Notes under the pieces: generated by a model
Seen by the model: only the letters and a program-made list of their open reading frames with translations
Databases searched by the model: none
Told to the model about the DNA's origin: nothing
Shown: positions 16,213 to 24,933 of the stretch, one piece after another
How positions within the stretch are numbered: the stretch's first letter is position 1
Layout: each line of letters starts with the position of its first letter
NCBI RefSeq assembly: GCF_025567305.1
Contig: NZ_JAOQJP010000011.1
Span: 1 to 64,000, forward strand
DNA from: Lentihominibacter butyricus
Lineage (GTDB): Bacteria; Bacillota; Clostridia; Peptostreptococcales; Anaerovoracaceae
DNA: 64,000 nt
Direction: 5' to 3'
Made by a program: the position numbers and the translations under genes

Positions 16213-17580
16213 ATGGGGCTTATTAAAGCAGCAGCAGGTGCTGCAGGCGGAATGATGGCGGATCAGTGGAAGGAGTTTTTCGTATGTGATGCCATCGACG
16301 ATGATGTGCTGGTGGTCAAGGGAAGCAAACAGGCGTCAGGAAGATCATCGAATACGAAAGGCGAATCAAATGTTATCTCCGACGGATCAGCCGTTTCCGT
16401 TGCTGACGGACAATGTATGATGATCGTTGAGCAGGGTCAGGTCATAGAACTTTCGGCAGAACCCGGGCTATTTATTTACAGGAACGACCTCTCGCCGTCC
16501 ATATTCGCAGGGAACCTGAAGGACGGTCTTATGGGAGCTGCAAAAGATGCCTGGGAGCGTTTTAAATTCGGAGGCGGTTCGGGAAAAGACCAGAGAGTCT
16601 ATTATTTCAACACCAAGGAGCTGCTTGGAAACAAATACGGCACGGTCAATCCGATCCCGTTCAAAGTAATGATCGATCCCACTATCAACAGATTTCTGGG
16701 GATCTCGGTCCGCTGCAACGGAGAGTATTCGTACAGGATCGTAAATCCGATGCTGTTTTATACGAATGTCTGCGGTAACGTGCAGAACGAATACAACAGA
16801 GAGGAAATCGACAGCCAGTTGAAATCAGAGCTTCTGACAGCACTGCAGCCGGCACTTGCGAGAATATCTACAAAGGGGATAGATTACAGCGAGATCCCGC
16901 TTTACACGAAGGATATCACGGAAGCACTCAACGAGGAACTGTCTTCTCAGTGGGCAGAAAAAAGAGGTCTGCAGGTCGTTTCGTTCGGCGTCAATTCCAT
17001 CTCTGTTTCAGACGAAGACAAGCTGAAGATCCAGAATATGCAGCAGGCTATATTCATGTCGGATCCGAGCATGGCCGCAGGAAATTTAGCATCAGCACAG
17101 GCAGATGCTATGCGTACAGCAGCCGGCAATGAAAACGGTGCAATGATGGGATTCATGGGCATGGGCATGGCAGCTCAGGCAGGTGGAATGAATGCAGGCG
17201 ATCTGTTCCAGATGGGACAGCAGCGGGCTCAGGCAGCGGCAGCACAGCAGCCACAGCAGCCGGCACAGCAGCCTCCGGCAGGAGGGGCGGCTCCTGCATC
17301 ATCAGCAGCAGGAAGCTGGACCTGCAAGTGCGGGACAACAGCCACCGGCAAATTCTGTCCGGAATGCGGCAGCCCTAAGCCGGCAGAGCCACAGGGATGG
17401 ACCTGCAGCTGCGGCGCAGTGAACAAAGGTAAATTCTGTTCAGAATGCGGCGCGAAGAAACCGGAGGGAGCCCCGCTCTATAAGTGTGACAAGTGCGGCT
17501 GGGAACCGGAAGATCCGACAAAGCCTCCGAAATTCTGTCCGGAGTGCGGTGATATTTTTGATGAAAATGATGTGAAATAG
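16213..17580 (+). CDS. SPFH-domain protein with C-terminal zinc ribbons (YdjI-like)
   Basis: Residues 1-300 form an SPFH/virion-core-like domain of the YdjI type, starting MGLIKAAAGAAGG and containing DQWKEFFVCDAI and the long oligomerisation region. A Met/Gly/Ala/Gln/Pro-rich linker (about 300-370) follows. Three zinc ribbons close the protein: CKCG/FCPECG, CSCG/FCSECG and CDKCG/FCPECG. In Bacillus subtilis YdjI is recruited to the membrane by YdjG and YdjH. Homologues of both are encoded downstream in the same operon, so this is probably the oligomeric membrane-scaffold component. AAGGAG precedes the ATG. Confidence 0.85.
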   Translation: MGLIKAAAGAAGGMMADQWKEFFVCDAIDDDVLVVKGSKQASGRSSNTKGESNVISDGSAVSVADGQCMMIVEQGQVIELSAEPGLFIYRNDLSPSIFAGNLKDGLMGAAKDAWERFKFGGGSGKDQRVYYFNTKELLGNKYGTVNPIPFKVMIDPTINRFLGISVRCNGEYSYRIVNPMLFYTNVCGNVQNEYNREEIDSQLKSELLTALQPALARISTKGIDYSEIPLYTKDITEALNEELSSQWAEKRGLQVVSFGVNSISVSDEDKLKIQNMQQAIFMSDPSMAAGNLASAQADAMRTAAGNENGAMMGFMGMGMAAQAGGMNAGDLFQMGQQRAQAAAAQQPQQPAQQPPAGGAAPASSAAGSWTCKCGTTATGKFCPECGSPKPAEPQGWTCSCGAVNKGKFCSECGAKKPEGAPLYKCDKCGWEPEDPTKPPKFCPECGDIFDENDVK

Positions 17581-17592
17581 GAGGAGTGAGCC

Positions 17593-18741
17593 ATGGGACT
17601 TTTTGATAAAAAATTCTGCGATGTATGCGGAGAAAAGATCGGTATGCTGGGAAACCGTAAACTGGAGGATGGCAATCTCTGCAAGGACTGTGCGAAGAAG
17701 CTTTCTCCGTGGTTTGACGACAGAAGGCACAGTACACTGGAGGAGATCAAAAATCAGCTTCAGATGCGTGAGGAAAACCGCAGGCTGGTAAGTTCCTTCC
17801 ATCCAGGCAGGGTCATTCGATCGGACAGATACAACCTGTACATAGATGAAAGACAGCAGATGTTCACCGCTTCGGTAAACCTTGACAGGGAAGATAATCC
17901 GGATATTATTTCCCTGAGCCAGATCACCGGATGTAATCTGGATGTGAATGAAACGCGTACGGAGGAATACCGCACGGATCGTGACGGAGAGAGAGAAAGC
18001 TACGATCCGCCGCGGTACAGTTATTCGTATGATTACTACTTTTATATCTACCTGAATCATCCGTATATACGTGAAATGAAGCTGCGTCTCAATTCTATGG
18101 ATCTTTCCGAGGACGATCGCAACCGTCGTCATGATGTTGAGAGAGCCGGACAGGAAATGATGAGTTATCTGCAGAATGTGACTGGATGCATGGCCGGCGG
18201 AATGGGCATGAATCAGGGCATGGGCATGCAGCCGGGAATGGGTATGAACAATCAGGGCATGGGCATGCAGTCCGGAATGGGTATGAACAGCCAGGGCATG
18301 GGAATGCAGTCCGGAATGGGTATGAACAGCCAGGGCATGGGAATGCAGCCGGGAATGGGCATGAACAGCCAGGGCATGGGAATGCAGCCGGGAATGGGCA
18401 TGAACAGCCAGGGCATGGGAATGCAGCCGGGAATGGGCATGAACAATCAGGGCATGGGAATGCAGCCGGGAATGGGCATGAACAGCCAGGGCATGGGAAT
18501 GCAGCCGGGAATGGGCATGAACAATCAGGGCATGAACAGCCAGCCGGGCATGGGCATGAACCCGAATATGCCGCAGAATATGAATGTGCAGAGCTGTATG
18601 GGAGCTGCTGCCGGAGCCGCTGCAGGTGCTGCCGGAGCAGGCTTTGCAGGAAGTACTGCTGATGGTCCATGGGTCTGCCAGTCGTGTGGAGCAACCAATA
18701 CCGGCAGATTTTGTGAAAGCTGTGGCAGCCCGAGAAAGTAG
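17593..18741 (+). CDS. DUF4428-like zinc-finger protein with Met/Gly-rich repeats
   Basis: The N-terminus has a treble-clef-like Cys4 unit (CDVCGEKIG and CKDC, residues 10-36), as in DUF4428. A PH-like middle domain (about 65-190) follows with a Tyr-rich segment. Residues about 208-324 consist of nine 13-residue repeats of the type QGMGMQPGMGMNS. A Gly/Ala-rich stretch and a C-terminal zinc ribbon (CQSCG/FCESCG) end the protein. The C-terminal ribbon matches those of the preceding SPFH protein, suggesting a shared partner. The gene is 12 bp downstream of the SPFH gene, with AGGAGG upstream of the ATG. Function unknown. Confidence 0.78.
   Translation: MGLFDKKFCDVCGEKIGMLGNRKLEDGNLCKDCAKKLSPWFDDRRHSTLEEIKNQLQMREENRRLVSSFHPGRVIRSDRYNLYIDERQQMFTASVNLDREDNPDIISLSQITGCNLDVNETRTEEYRTDRDGERESYDPPRYSYSYDYYFYIYLNHPYIREMKLRLNSMDLSEDDRNRRHDVERAGQEMMSYLQNVTGCMAGGMGMNQGMGMQPGMGMNNQGMGMQSGMGMNSQGMGMQSGMGMNSQGMGMQPGMGMNSQGMGMQPGMGMNSQGMGMQPGMGMNNQGMGMQPGMGMNSQGMGMQPGMGMNNQGMNSQPGMGMNPNMPQNMNVQSCMGAAAGAAAGAAGAGFAGSTADGPWVCQSCGATNTGRFCESCGSPRK
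18214..18564 (+). repeat. Nine tandem 39-bp coding repeats
   Basis: Eight near-identical 39-bp units starting with CAGGGCATGG and one degenerate ninth unit encode QGMGMQ(P/S)GMGMN(N/S). Units differ mainly in the P/S and N/S codons, which points to recent unit duplication. Confidence 0.9.
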
Positions 18742-18776
18742 AATCGAGAACTGACGAAGTGAAGAAGGAGGTTCTT

Positions 18777-20177
18777 ATGAAAAGGAAAATACTGGCAGCC
18801 GTTCTCGCGCTTGCAATGTGTTTTGCATTTGCAGGATGCGGCGGAGATGGCGGCGATAAAGACAAAACCAAAGAAAAGCCAAAAGTGACATCCATTACAG
18901 GCAGCTGGGAGTGTGAGGACATAGAAGTTACCGATAATGGTGAGAAGGTCAGTAAGGATACGATCAAGATCATGTTCGGCAAGGATTTTTCCAGTGTTCT
19001 TAAGCTTGCTGTTTATGGTGACGGGTCAGCGGACATCAGTATGATGGGAGATGAGGGTGCCGCTTCATGGACCGAAACGAAAGACAATGAGTACAAACTT
19101 TCTTATACCGGTTCTGAGTCGGAAGGTGCTGAGAATATGACAGCGAAGATGGATGGTGACAAACTGGTCGTAACTATGAAAGATACTTATCTGTCTGACG
19201 GCAAGGAACAGGGCATGGAGATGAGATTCACGATGAAGTACCTCGGAAAGAAATCCAAGCTTATCGAAGGATGGGACGTAACGCTTGATGACGATGAAGT
19301 CTATGCGATGAGCAATGCCATGGTAGGAGGATCCTGTGTTGAAGCAGACGGAATGCTGTACGGGGATTACGGCGGCAAGGAATGGGGCAAAGGCGCCTTT
19401 ACAGCTGCCAGGATCAAGGATGGCAAACTGGAAGACAAGACTGTCATTGCCGAGAATACTAAAGTCAGATGTCTGTCCGTATATGACGGAGATGTTTACG
19501 GAACTCTCGACAATGAGAAGATCATAAAAGTAAAAGCCGGGGAGACCAAGGCCGAAACTCTTTATACGGGAGCCTGCGACTATATGCAGGTGACGAAAAA
19601 CGGCATTTATTTCACCGATGAAAACAATCAGTACTGCAAGGTGGATCTTGATGGGAAAAACAAGGAAACTGTACTGGGTAAGGAAGTGTTTTACCCATAT
19701 CAGGTCAGCTCAGAGTTCCTGATATACCAGGATGATGCCGACGGGGAAACGCTTCATGTGTATAACATGAAAGACGGCAGCGACACGAAGATATCAGATA
19801 TCATTTCATATGAACCGATGCTTCGTGGGGACTACATCTACTTCTATACGCCTGGAAACGGGGAAGATATGCAGTTCATGTGTCGTGTAGATATGTATTC
19901 AGGCAAACTGGACAAGGCTGAGAGGGCGGCTATCGTGTATGACTATTATGTGACACCGGACTATATCGCAGCTGCAAAGGGCGGATTTGTCAAAATCGAG
20001 TTCGATGAATGGGATACTTTTTCAAATACAAGCAGTGCAGGAACCAAGGCCTATCCGGTCTACAGCAACGGGAAGACATGGATCTCGAAAGCCTATGGAG
20101 AAACATTTATGGGTTCGAAAAAATTCAGCACAGATGATGGAAAAAGCATAGGATATACGTATGTGAAGGAAGAATAG
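18777..20177 (+). CDS. Lipoprotein with DUF5050-like beta-propeller region
   Basis: The signal peptide KRKILAAVLALAMCFAFAGC gives a lipobox cysteine at about residue 21. An N-terminal domain of about 150 residues (ITGSWECEDIEV) resembles the small lipocalin-like lipoproteins nearby. The rest, from about residue 175, contains repeated short strands such as GGSCVEADGMLYGDYGG and NGIYFTDENNQYCKVDLDG typical of DUF5050/propeller surface proteins. ATG at 18777 is preferred because the GTG at 18759 sits before the AAGGAGG ribosome binding site. It lies inside the SPFH operon, so an envelope role is likely, but the ligand is unknown. Confidence 0.75.
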   Translation: MKRKILAAVLALAMCFAFAGCGGDGGDKDKTKEKPKVTSITGSWECEDIEVTDNGEKVSKDTIKIMFGKDFSSVLKLAVYGDGSADISMMGDEGAASWTETKDNEYKLSYTGSESEGAENMTAKMDGDKLVVTMKDTYLSDGKEQGMEMRFTMKYLGKKSKLIEGWDVTLDDDEVYAMSNAMVGGSCVEADGMLYGDYGGKEWGKGAFTAARIKDGKLEDKTVIAENTKVRCLSVYDGDVYGTLDNEKIIKVKAGETKAETLYTGACDYMQVTKNGIYFTDENNQYCKVDLDGKNKETVLGKEVFYPYQVSSEFLIYQDDADGETLHVYNMKDGSDTKISDIISYEPMLRGDYIYFYTPGNGEDMQFMCRVDMYSGKLDKAERAAIVYDYYVTPDYIAAAKGGFVKIEFDEWDTFSNTSSAGTKAYPVYSNGKTWISKAYGETFMGSKKFSTDDGKSIGYTYVKEE

Positions 20178-20186
20178 GAGGCTTTT

Positions 20187-21296
20187 ATGTCGAATCAAAT
20201 GGAATATAAATGCCCGGCATGCGGAGGGGCGCTTGCCTTTGACTCAGCAAGCCAGCAGCTGAAATGCCCGTTCTGCGACAGTGTTTACGAGCTGGACCGG
20301 TTTGAGCAGCAGCCCGGTTCTGCACCGCAGGCTCAGCCGGGCGAACAGGATGCATCCGGTGGTATGAACTGGAATGAGGATCCCGGCAGTGGATGGGCTG
20401 CAGGCGAAACAGATGATATAAGTGTTTTCTCCTGTAATTCGTGCGGTGGGGAGATCGTATGTGAAGATACGACCGCTTCTGCAACCTGCCCTTACTGTGG
20501 AAATCCGGTAGTGTTCAAGGGAAAGCTTTCCGGCATGTTAAAGCCGGACTGCATCATACCGTTCAAGCTTGATAAAAACCAGGCAAAAGAAGCGTTGAAG
20601 CGGCATGTTGACCGTAAAAAGCTTGTGCCGGCTCTTTTCAAAGATAAAAATCATATCGATGAGATCAAGGGTGTGTACGTTCCTTTCTGGCTGTTTGATG
20701 CGCAGATAGCAGCAAATATCAGCTACAAGGGAGAACGGACACGTACATGGAGCGATGCGGAGTACAAGTATATCGAACATAATTATTACAGGATATACCG
20801 GGCGGGATATGTGGCATTCGACCAGGTCCCGGTGGATGGATCTAAAAAGATGGCAGATGATCTGATGGAATCCATCGAACCGTTTGACTTCTCAGAGGCG
20901 GTGGATTTCAAAACGGCTTATCTGGCCGGATTCATGGCAGATAAATACGATGTGGATGCGGAAACAAGCATCAAGACTGCTAATGCGCGTATCCGATGGA
21001 GCACGGAGGATGCTTTCCAGAGCACGGTGCAGGGATTTACAGGCGTGACTGCAGAAGAATCCTACATAAATCTGCAAAATGGTGTTGCCAGATATGCTCT
21101 TTATCCTGTCTGGCTGCTCAACACAAAGTGGAACGGGAACGACTATATCTTTGCCATGAACGGGCAAACCGGGAAATTTGTTGGAGATCTTCCGTTGGAT
21201 CAAAAAGCCTACTGGAGGAATTTCGCTATCCTGGGAGGTATATTCAGTATAGCTGCAAGTGTTCTGGCCTTTCTGGCAGACTACATGCTTTTCTAG
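20187..21296 (+). CDS. Zinc-ribbon membrane protein (YdjG-like)
   Basis: Two N-terminal zinc ribbons are present: C9-P-A-C12 with C27-P-F-C30, and CNSCGG with CPYCG at about 82-106. A soluble domain of about 210 residues follows, including FWLFDA and a long amphipathic part. A single C-terminal hydrophobic segment (about 348-368) anchors the protein. This layout matches YdjG of the Bacillus ydjFGHI operon, where YdjG and YdjH form the membrane platform for SPFH and PspA-like proteins. GGAGG precedes the ATG, and the gene starts 10 bp after the lipoprotein. Confidence 0.8.
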   Translation: MSNQMEYKCPACGGALAFDSASQQLKCPFCDSVYELDRFEQQPGSAPQAQPGEQDASGGMNWNEDPGSGWAAGETDDISVFSCNSCGGEIVCEDTTASATCPYCGNPVVFKGKLSGMLKPDCIIPFKLDKNQAKEALKRHVDRKKLVPALFKDKNHIDEIKGVYVPFWLFDAQIAANISYKGERTRTWSDAEYKYIEHNYYRIYRAGYVAFDQVPVDGSKKMADDLMESIEPFDFSEAVDFKTAYLAGFMADKYDVDAETSIKTANARIRWSTEDAFQSTVQGFTGVTAEESYINLQNGVARYALYPVWLLNTKWNGNDYIFAMNGQTGKFVGDLPLDQKAYWRNFAILGGIFSIAASVLAFLADYMLF

Positions 21297-21308
21297 GAGG
21301 TGGCAGAG

Positions 21309-22118
21309 ATGAAAAATAAAGCAATCACGATCATAATGGCTCTGCTGCTGACACTGGGGTTAGCTGCGGGTTCAAGTTTTGCTGCAGAGAAAACGTCATA
21401 TTTTATGGATGATGCATCCATCGTTTCTTCGGAAACCCAGAAGGAAATCGATTCACGCCTTGCTGATATCTCGAAGGCACAGAACTGTGGCGTGTATCTT
21501 ATGACTACAGATGATTTTCAGGGGATGACTCCACAGGAGTTCGCAGATTTCGTATATGATGAAAACGGCATGGGGTATGGATCTTCTCACGACGGTATTA
21601 TTCTGGTCTTGAATTACGATTCAGGCGACTGGGCCATCAGTACGACGGGAAGCGGCATCGATATCTTTACGGATGCAGGACAGGAATATCTTATGGAGAA
21701 GGTCACTAAAGACCTCCGAGAGGACCCTCCTGCAGCGTTTTCTGTATATGCTGACCAGTGTGAAGATTTCATAATACAGGCGGCAAACGGGAAACCGTAC
21801 GATGTCGGCAATATGCCGAAAGACTTTAATCTGTTGATCGATATCCCTATCGGTATCGTGATCGGACTTCTGATCGCATATGCCATAGTAAAAAGACAGA
21901 AGGATGCTTTAAAAAGCGTGCATCGCAGGGTAACGGCCAGGGAATACATGAGACCGGGAAGTCTTAAGCTGACAGCCCAGGATGAGCAGTATCTGTACAA
22001 CACAGTAGATCGTATTAAGAAAGAAACTTCATCTTCGTCCGGCGGCAGCAGCGGCGGCAGTACGACACACGTAAGTTCGTCAGGAACGACCCATGGAGGC
22101 TCTTCCGGAAAGTTTTAG
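21309..22118 (+). CDS. TPM-domain membrane protein (YdjH-like)
   Basis: A signal peptide (about residues 1-26) is followed by a TPM/YgcG domain (about 30-165) with YFMDDASIVSSE and GIILVLNYDSGDWAISTTG. One transmembrane helix (about 178-198) and a cytoplasmic tail follow, ending in a Ser/Gly/Thr-rich low-complexity stretch. The domain order fits YdjH of the YdjGHI complex. AGGAGG at about 21295-21300 lies 8 nt before ATG 21309, which is therefore preferred over GTG 21300. That ribosome binding site overlaps the end of the upstream gene, so translation is probably coupled. Confidence 0.82.
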   Translation: MKNKAITIIMALLLTLGLAAGSSFAAEKTSYFMDDASIVSSETQKEIDSRLADISKAQNCGVYLMTTDDFQGMTPQEFADFVYDENGMGYGSSHDGIILVLNYDSGDWAISTTGSGIDIFTDAGQEYLMEKVTKDLREDPPAAFSVYADQCEDFIIQAANGKPYDVGNMPKDFNLLIDIPIGIVIGLLIAYAIVKRQKDALKSVHRRVTAREYMRPGSLKLTAQDEQYLYNTVDRIKKETSSSSGGSSGGSTTHVSSSGTTHGGSSGKF

Positions 22119-22129
22119 AGGTGCAGCAT

Positions 22130-22939
22130 ATGACAGATGTAAAAAAAGTTATCGCTTTGAACCGTCTTCGTGCACAGATGCTGGACGAAGAGATTTCTCC
22201 GGCGCAGAAACAATACTATCTGGAACTGGCGCAGTGGCTTGAAAATCAGAATATACAGACTGCAGAGGAAGCAACGGAAAGCATCAAAAATACACCTTAT
22301 TACGACGGGGCTGCTCTGGCAAAAGAGCTGGACGGGATCCACCTCAGGATACGTGCGGCACGCGAACTGGGGTATGAAGATGTGGAGAAGATCCATCTGC
22401 AGCGACGTGAAAAGCTTCTTTCAAAGGGGCTGCAGGCATATGCTTTTTCACAGGAATGGATAGACGATTACAACAGGGCGCAGGAGGCATCGGTCCGGTA
22501 TATGGAGCGAAAGGAAGTCTTCGGACGTATCTTCCGGGCTTACATCCGCATCTGTGGAAGCCCGCAGCGGGAGCACCGTCTGGAAGCGGTCAGGGATCTG
22601 AAGGCGGCTCTTTCTGATCTGGAACAGATGGGTGTAACATTTGAAGAACTGGTGCATCAGAAAGCATACAGGCAGCTGACAATGACCACCGAAGAAGGGA
22701 TGGCGCGTTTTATCGCTTTTGTCGAAGAATTCAGGAAAACGGGAACGGCCGCAGGTGCAGTGGATCTGAATCATTTAAAGGAAGAACAGGAAAGGATCGG
22801 TCGCTGGGCCAAGGAACATGCTGCACAGCTGATCGCTGTGGGAAAACAGGAACAGTGGGATCGTGCCAGCTGTATCGCTGTACCGTCTGATGATCCGATG
22901 GGGTATGATTTTATCGCCATGAAGGAGGTGAAGGTCTGA
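22130..22939 (+). CDS. Uncharacterised soluble helical protein of the SPFH operon
   Basis: I do not recognise a domain. The 269-residue sequence is charged and predicted mostly helical, with several heptad-like stretches (for example ALAKELDGIHLRIRAARELG), no signal peptide and no membrane segment. It could take the place of the PspA-like partner absent from this operon, but it shows no clear PspA similarity. ATG at 22130 is preferred, with TAGAGGTG 7 nt upstream. Its stop overlaps the next start (TGATG), so the two products are probably made in matched amounts and may interact. Confidence 0.7.
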   Translation: MTDVKKVIALNRLRAQMLDEEISPAQKQYYLELAQWLENQNIQTAEEATESIKNTPYYDGAALAKELDGIHLRIRAARELGYEDVEKIHLQRREKLLSKGLQAYAFSQEWIDDYNRAQEASVRYMERKEVFGRIFRAYIRICGSPQREHRLEAVRDLKAALSDLEQMGVTFEELVHQKAYRQLTMTTEEGMARFIAFVEEFRKTGTAAGAVDLNHLKEEQERIGRWAKEHAAQLIAVGKQEQWDRASCIAVPSDDPMGYDFIAMKEVKV

Positions 22940-24327
22940 TGGATATGATTTGGCAGGCAACTCTGGACGGGTATGTGAAGCTGCTCTATGACAATGATCC
23001 CCAGGGGCCTTTGCTGGAAAGCATCCGCGATTTCGAAAAACGATTCTGCCAGGTTGCAGAGGAAAACACCGGCAACACGGATGTGGCAGGGGTGCTGAGC
23101 CGTACAGGGCTTCAGGATGAATATAACCGGCTGTACATGGCATCTATCAACAGAAACAATGACTACAGTGCCGTTTCGGCGGAGGATCAGCCGCAGGTAT
23201 TCGATTATCAGAAAGAACAGCGGCTGCCTACTGTTCATGAGTTTTTAAATAACTACAGACTTGTGTATGAGGAAATAAGACCGAATGCCAGAGAAGCAAC
23301 AAACAAGGCCTATGAAAAGCTGTTCGAAGTGGAGAATCGAACGGATGATCTGATCGAAGCACAGATGATCATAGAACGGGAGAAGCTGATCCTGAATACG
23401 GTGATCGCAGATTACAAGGAACTGGCTGAGGACTTTCTCAAGGCAGCAGATCCAAATTATGAGATCACATCTTCTGTTGTAAAGCTGTCGGCAGGAGCCT
23501 ACGCTTCCGCAAACAGCCTTGATGAGATCACTTATATGGGCGAGATCGCCCGAGGCAAAGCTGATGATCTGGCGGTCCAGAATCTTGTAAAAGTAGAGCT
23601 GATGGTGCAGTTCATGTCGTTGATATACGCCTGGGAGCATACGAAGCGAAAGGTCCGGGAGGGAGGTCCCCGCATCGGAGAATTCGCACAGGCCATGGTC
23701 GTGACTCGCGAGAAGACACGATCCTGCTACAGATTTATGAGCCGTGACATGGGGATAGACTTCGATAAAATGGAAAGCACTCCATTTTATCGTATCATGC
23801 TCTTGAACCCTAAAGGGCTTGATGAACTGTGGCGTATCAAAAAGGTAATGCATCCGGATAATATCAAGGCGTCGAAGTACGTTCTTTTCGAAGAGATCCT
23901 GACGGACCGGAGCCTGGAGGATATCCTGCTCTCTCCGCAGAAGCAGCCGTATCACGAGCCGGTCGATACGATCCACGATGATCCGGGACTGGATGACGAG
24001 TACCTGGCTATTGCTGCAGAGCTCAACAAGGATATCCCGTATTTTCGCAGAAACAGGACCGATGCTGAGCTTCGTGAGCAGCGAAAGGCTGCAAAGGATG
24101 GCTTTTCGTCAGAAAAGCTTTTGCAGAACATGAAGCAGCTGAATCAAAAGCTTTCTCAGGGAGCAGGCGGAGTGCCTGCAGGGACGACGGGAGGATTTAC
24201 CGGTGGTCTAAAAAACATGAGTCCGGATATGAAGAAGTCATTTGGAAAGAGTGCTGCGAAAGGCGCAGCGGCTACGGCTGCAAAAGAAGTGGGGCGCGGT
24301 CTTTTGCGAGGGCTTTTCCGAAAATAA
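22939..24327 (+). CDS. Uncharacterised soluble protein with Gly/Ala-rich amphipathic tail
   Basis: I do not recognise a known family. Residues 1-390 are charged and mostly helical, with no signal peptide or transmembrane segment. The last about 60 residues change to a Gly/Ala/Lys-rich sequence ending AAKEVGRGLLRGLFRK, which could form a basic amphipathic, membrane-binding helix. The start codon overlaps the upstream stop by one base, and GAAGGAGGTGAAGG supplies the ribosome binding site. It closes the SPFH/YdjGH-like operon and is a candidate effector of that membrane platform. Confidence 0.7.
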   Translation: MDMIWQATLDGYVKLLYDNDPQGPLLESIRDFEKRFCQVAEENTGNTDVAGVLSRTGLQDEYNRLYMASINRNNDYSAVSAEDQPQVFDYQKEQRLPTVHEFLNNYRLVYEEIRPNAREATNKAYEKLFEVENRTDDLIEAQMIIEREKLILNTVIADYKELAEDFLKAADPNYEITSSVVKLSAGAYASANSLDEITYMGEIARGKADDLAVQNLVKVELMVQFMSLIYAWEHTKRKVREGGPRIGEFAQAMVVTREKTRSCYRFMSRDMGIDFDKMESTPFYRIMLLNPKGLDELWRIKKVMHPDNIKASKYVLFEEILTDRSLEDILLSPQKQPYHEPVDTIHDDPGLDDEYLAIAAELNKDIPYFRRNRTDAELREQRKAAKDGFSSEKLLQNMKQLNQKLSQGAGGVPAGTTGGFTGGLKNMSPDMKKSFGKSAAKGAAATAAKEVGRGLLRGLFRK

Positions 24328-24452
24328 GAGTCTTTGACATACTTCAGATCTGTCCGGAAGATGAAGAGTCAGTGACATATCAGCTGGAACAGACAGCTTT
24401 CAGCTGGATGTATATAAATCGTTAAAGAAATAAGAGAACAAGAGGTGATGAA

Positions 24453-24824
24453 ATGAAAAAGAAATTACTGATGATAGTTATGGCAATGGTCCTGTGCTTC
24501 GCACTGGCAGCCTGCGGAGGCGGCGGCGACAAGGAAAAGGACGACGGCATCGATCCGAATGCAACTGTTACCAAGGAGCAGTATGATGAGCTGAGCGACA
24601 GCAAGTGGTATGAGATGTCTCCGGAAGAAATGGAACAGTTCCTGGGCGTAAAGTATGTTGAAGATGAAGAGTCTACCAAGGACTGGGGAGATGGATACCT
24701 GGTAGTCGACTTCCCGGGTCCGGATGATGATTCCCGTCTTCACGTGCTGTTTAAAGATGAAGAAGGGGACGGCAACATGACCGCAACCAGCATGAGTCCG
24801 ACTGGTCAGCTGATTGGTGACTGA
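24453..24824 (+). CDS. Small acidic lipoprotein
   Basis: The signal peptide MKKKLLMIVMAMVLCFALAAC gives a lipobox cysteine at residue 21, followed by GGGGDKEKDD. The mature part (about 100 residues) is acidic, with SDSKWYEMSPEEMEQFLGVKY. No family is recognised. Its leader is very similar to those of the lipoproteins at 15746 and 18777, suggesting that these arose by duplication or are under common selection. AAGAGGTG precedes the ATG. A terminator follows at 24878. Confidence 0.72.
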   Translation: MKKKLLMIVMAMVLCFALAACGGGGDKEKDDGIDPNATVTKEQYDELSDSKWYEMSPEEMEQFLGVKYVEDEESTKDWGDGYLVVDFPGPDDDSRLHVLFKDEEGDGNMTATSMSPTGQLIGD

Positions 24825-24877
24825 TGAAGCTGCAGCGGAGACAGCATTTATAGTATCTTAATTTAGAAGCGCAAAAG

Positions 24878-24912
24878 GCGGGGCTGTATGGGATCATATG
24901 GCTCCGCTTTTT
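24878..24912 (+). terminator. Terminator after the small lipoprotein
   Basis: GCGGGGCTGTATG (24878-24890) pairs with CATATGGCTCCGC (24895-24907) over 13 bp including wobbles, with a GGAT tetraloop and TTTTT after it. Confidence 0.75.
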
Positions 24913-24933
24913 CAAAAGGAAAAGGAGGGACAT

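Noticed and set aside
18095..18982. Open frames on both strands with Cys/Pro/His-rich repeats
   Set aside because: They are alternative readings of the 39-bp tandem repeat inside the Met/Gly-rich protein, kept open because the repeat unit is a multiple of three.
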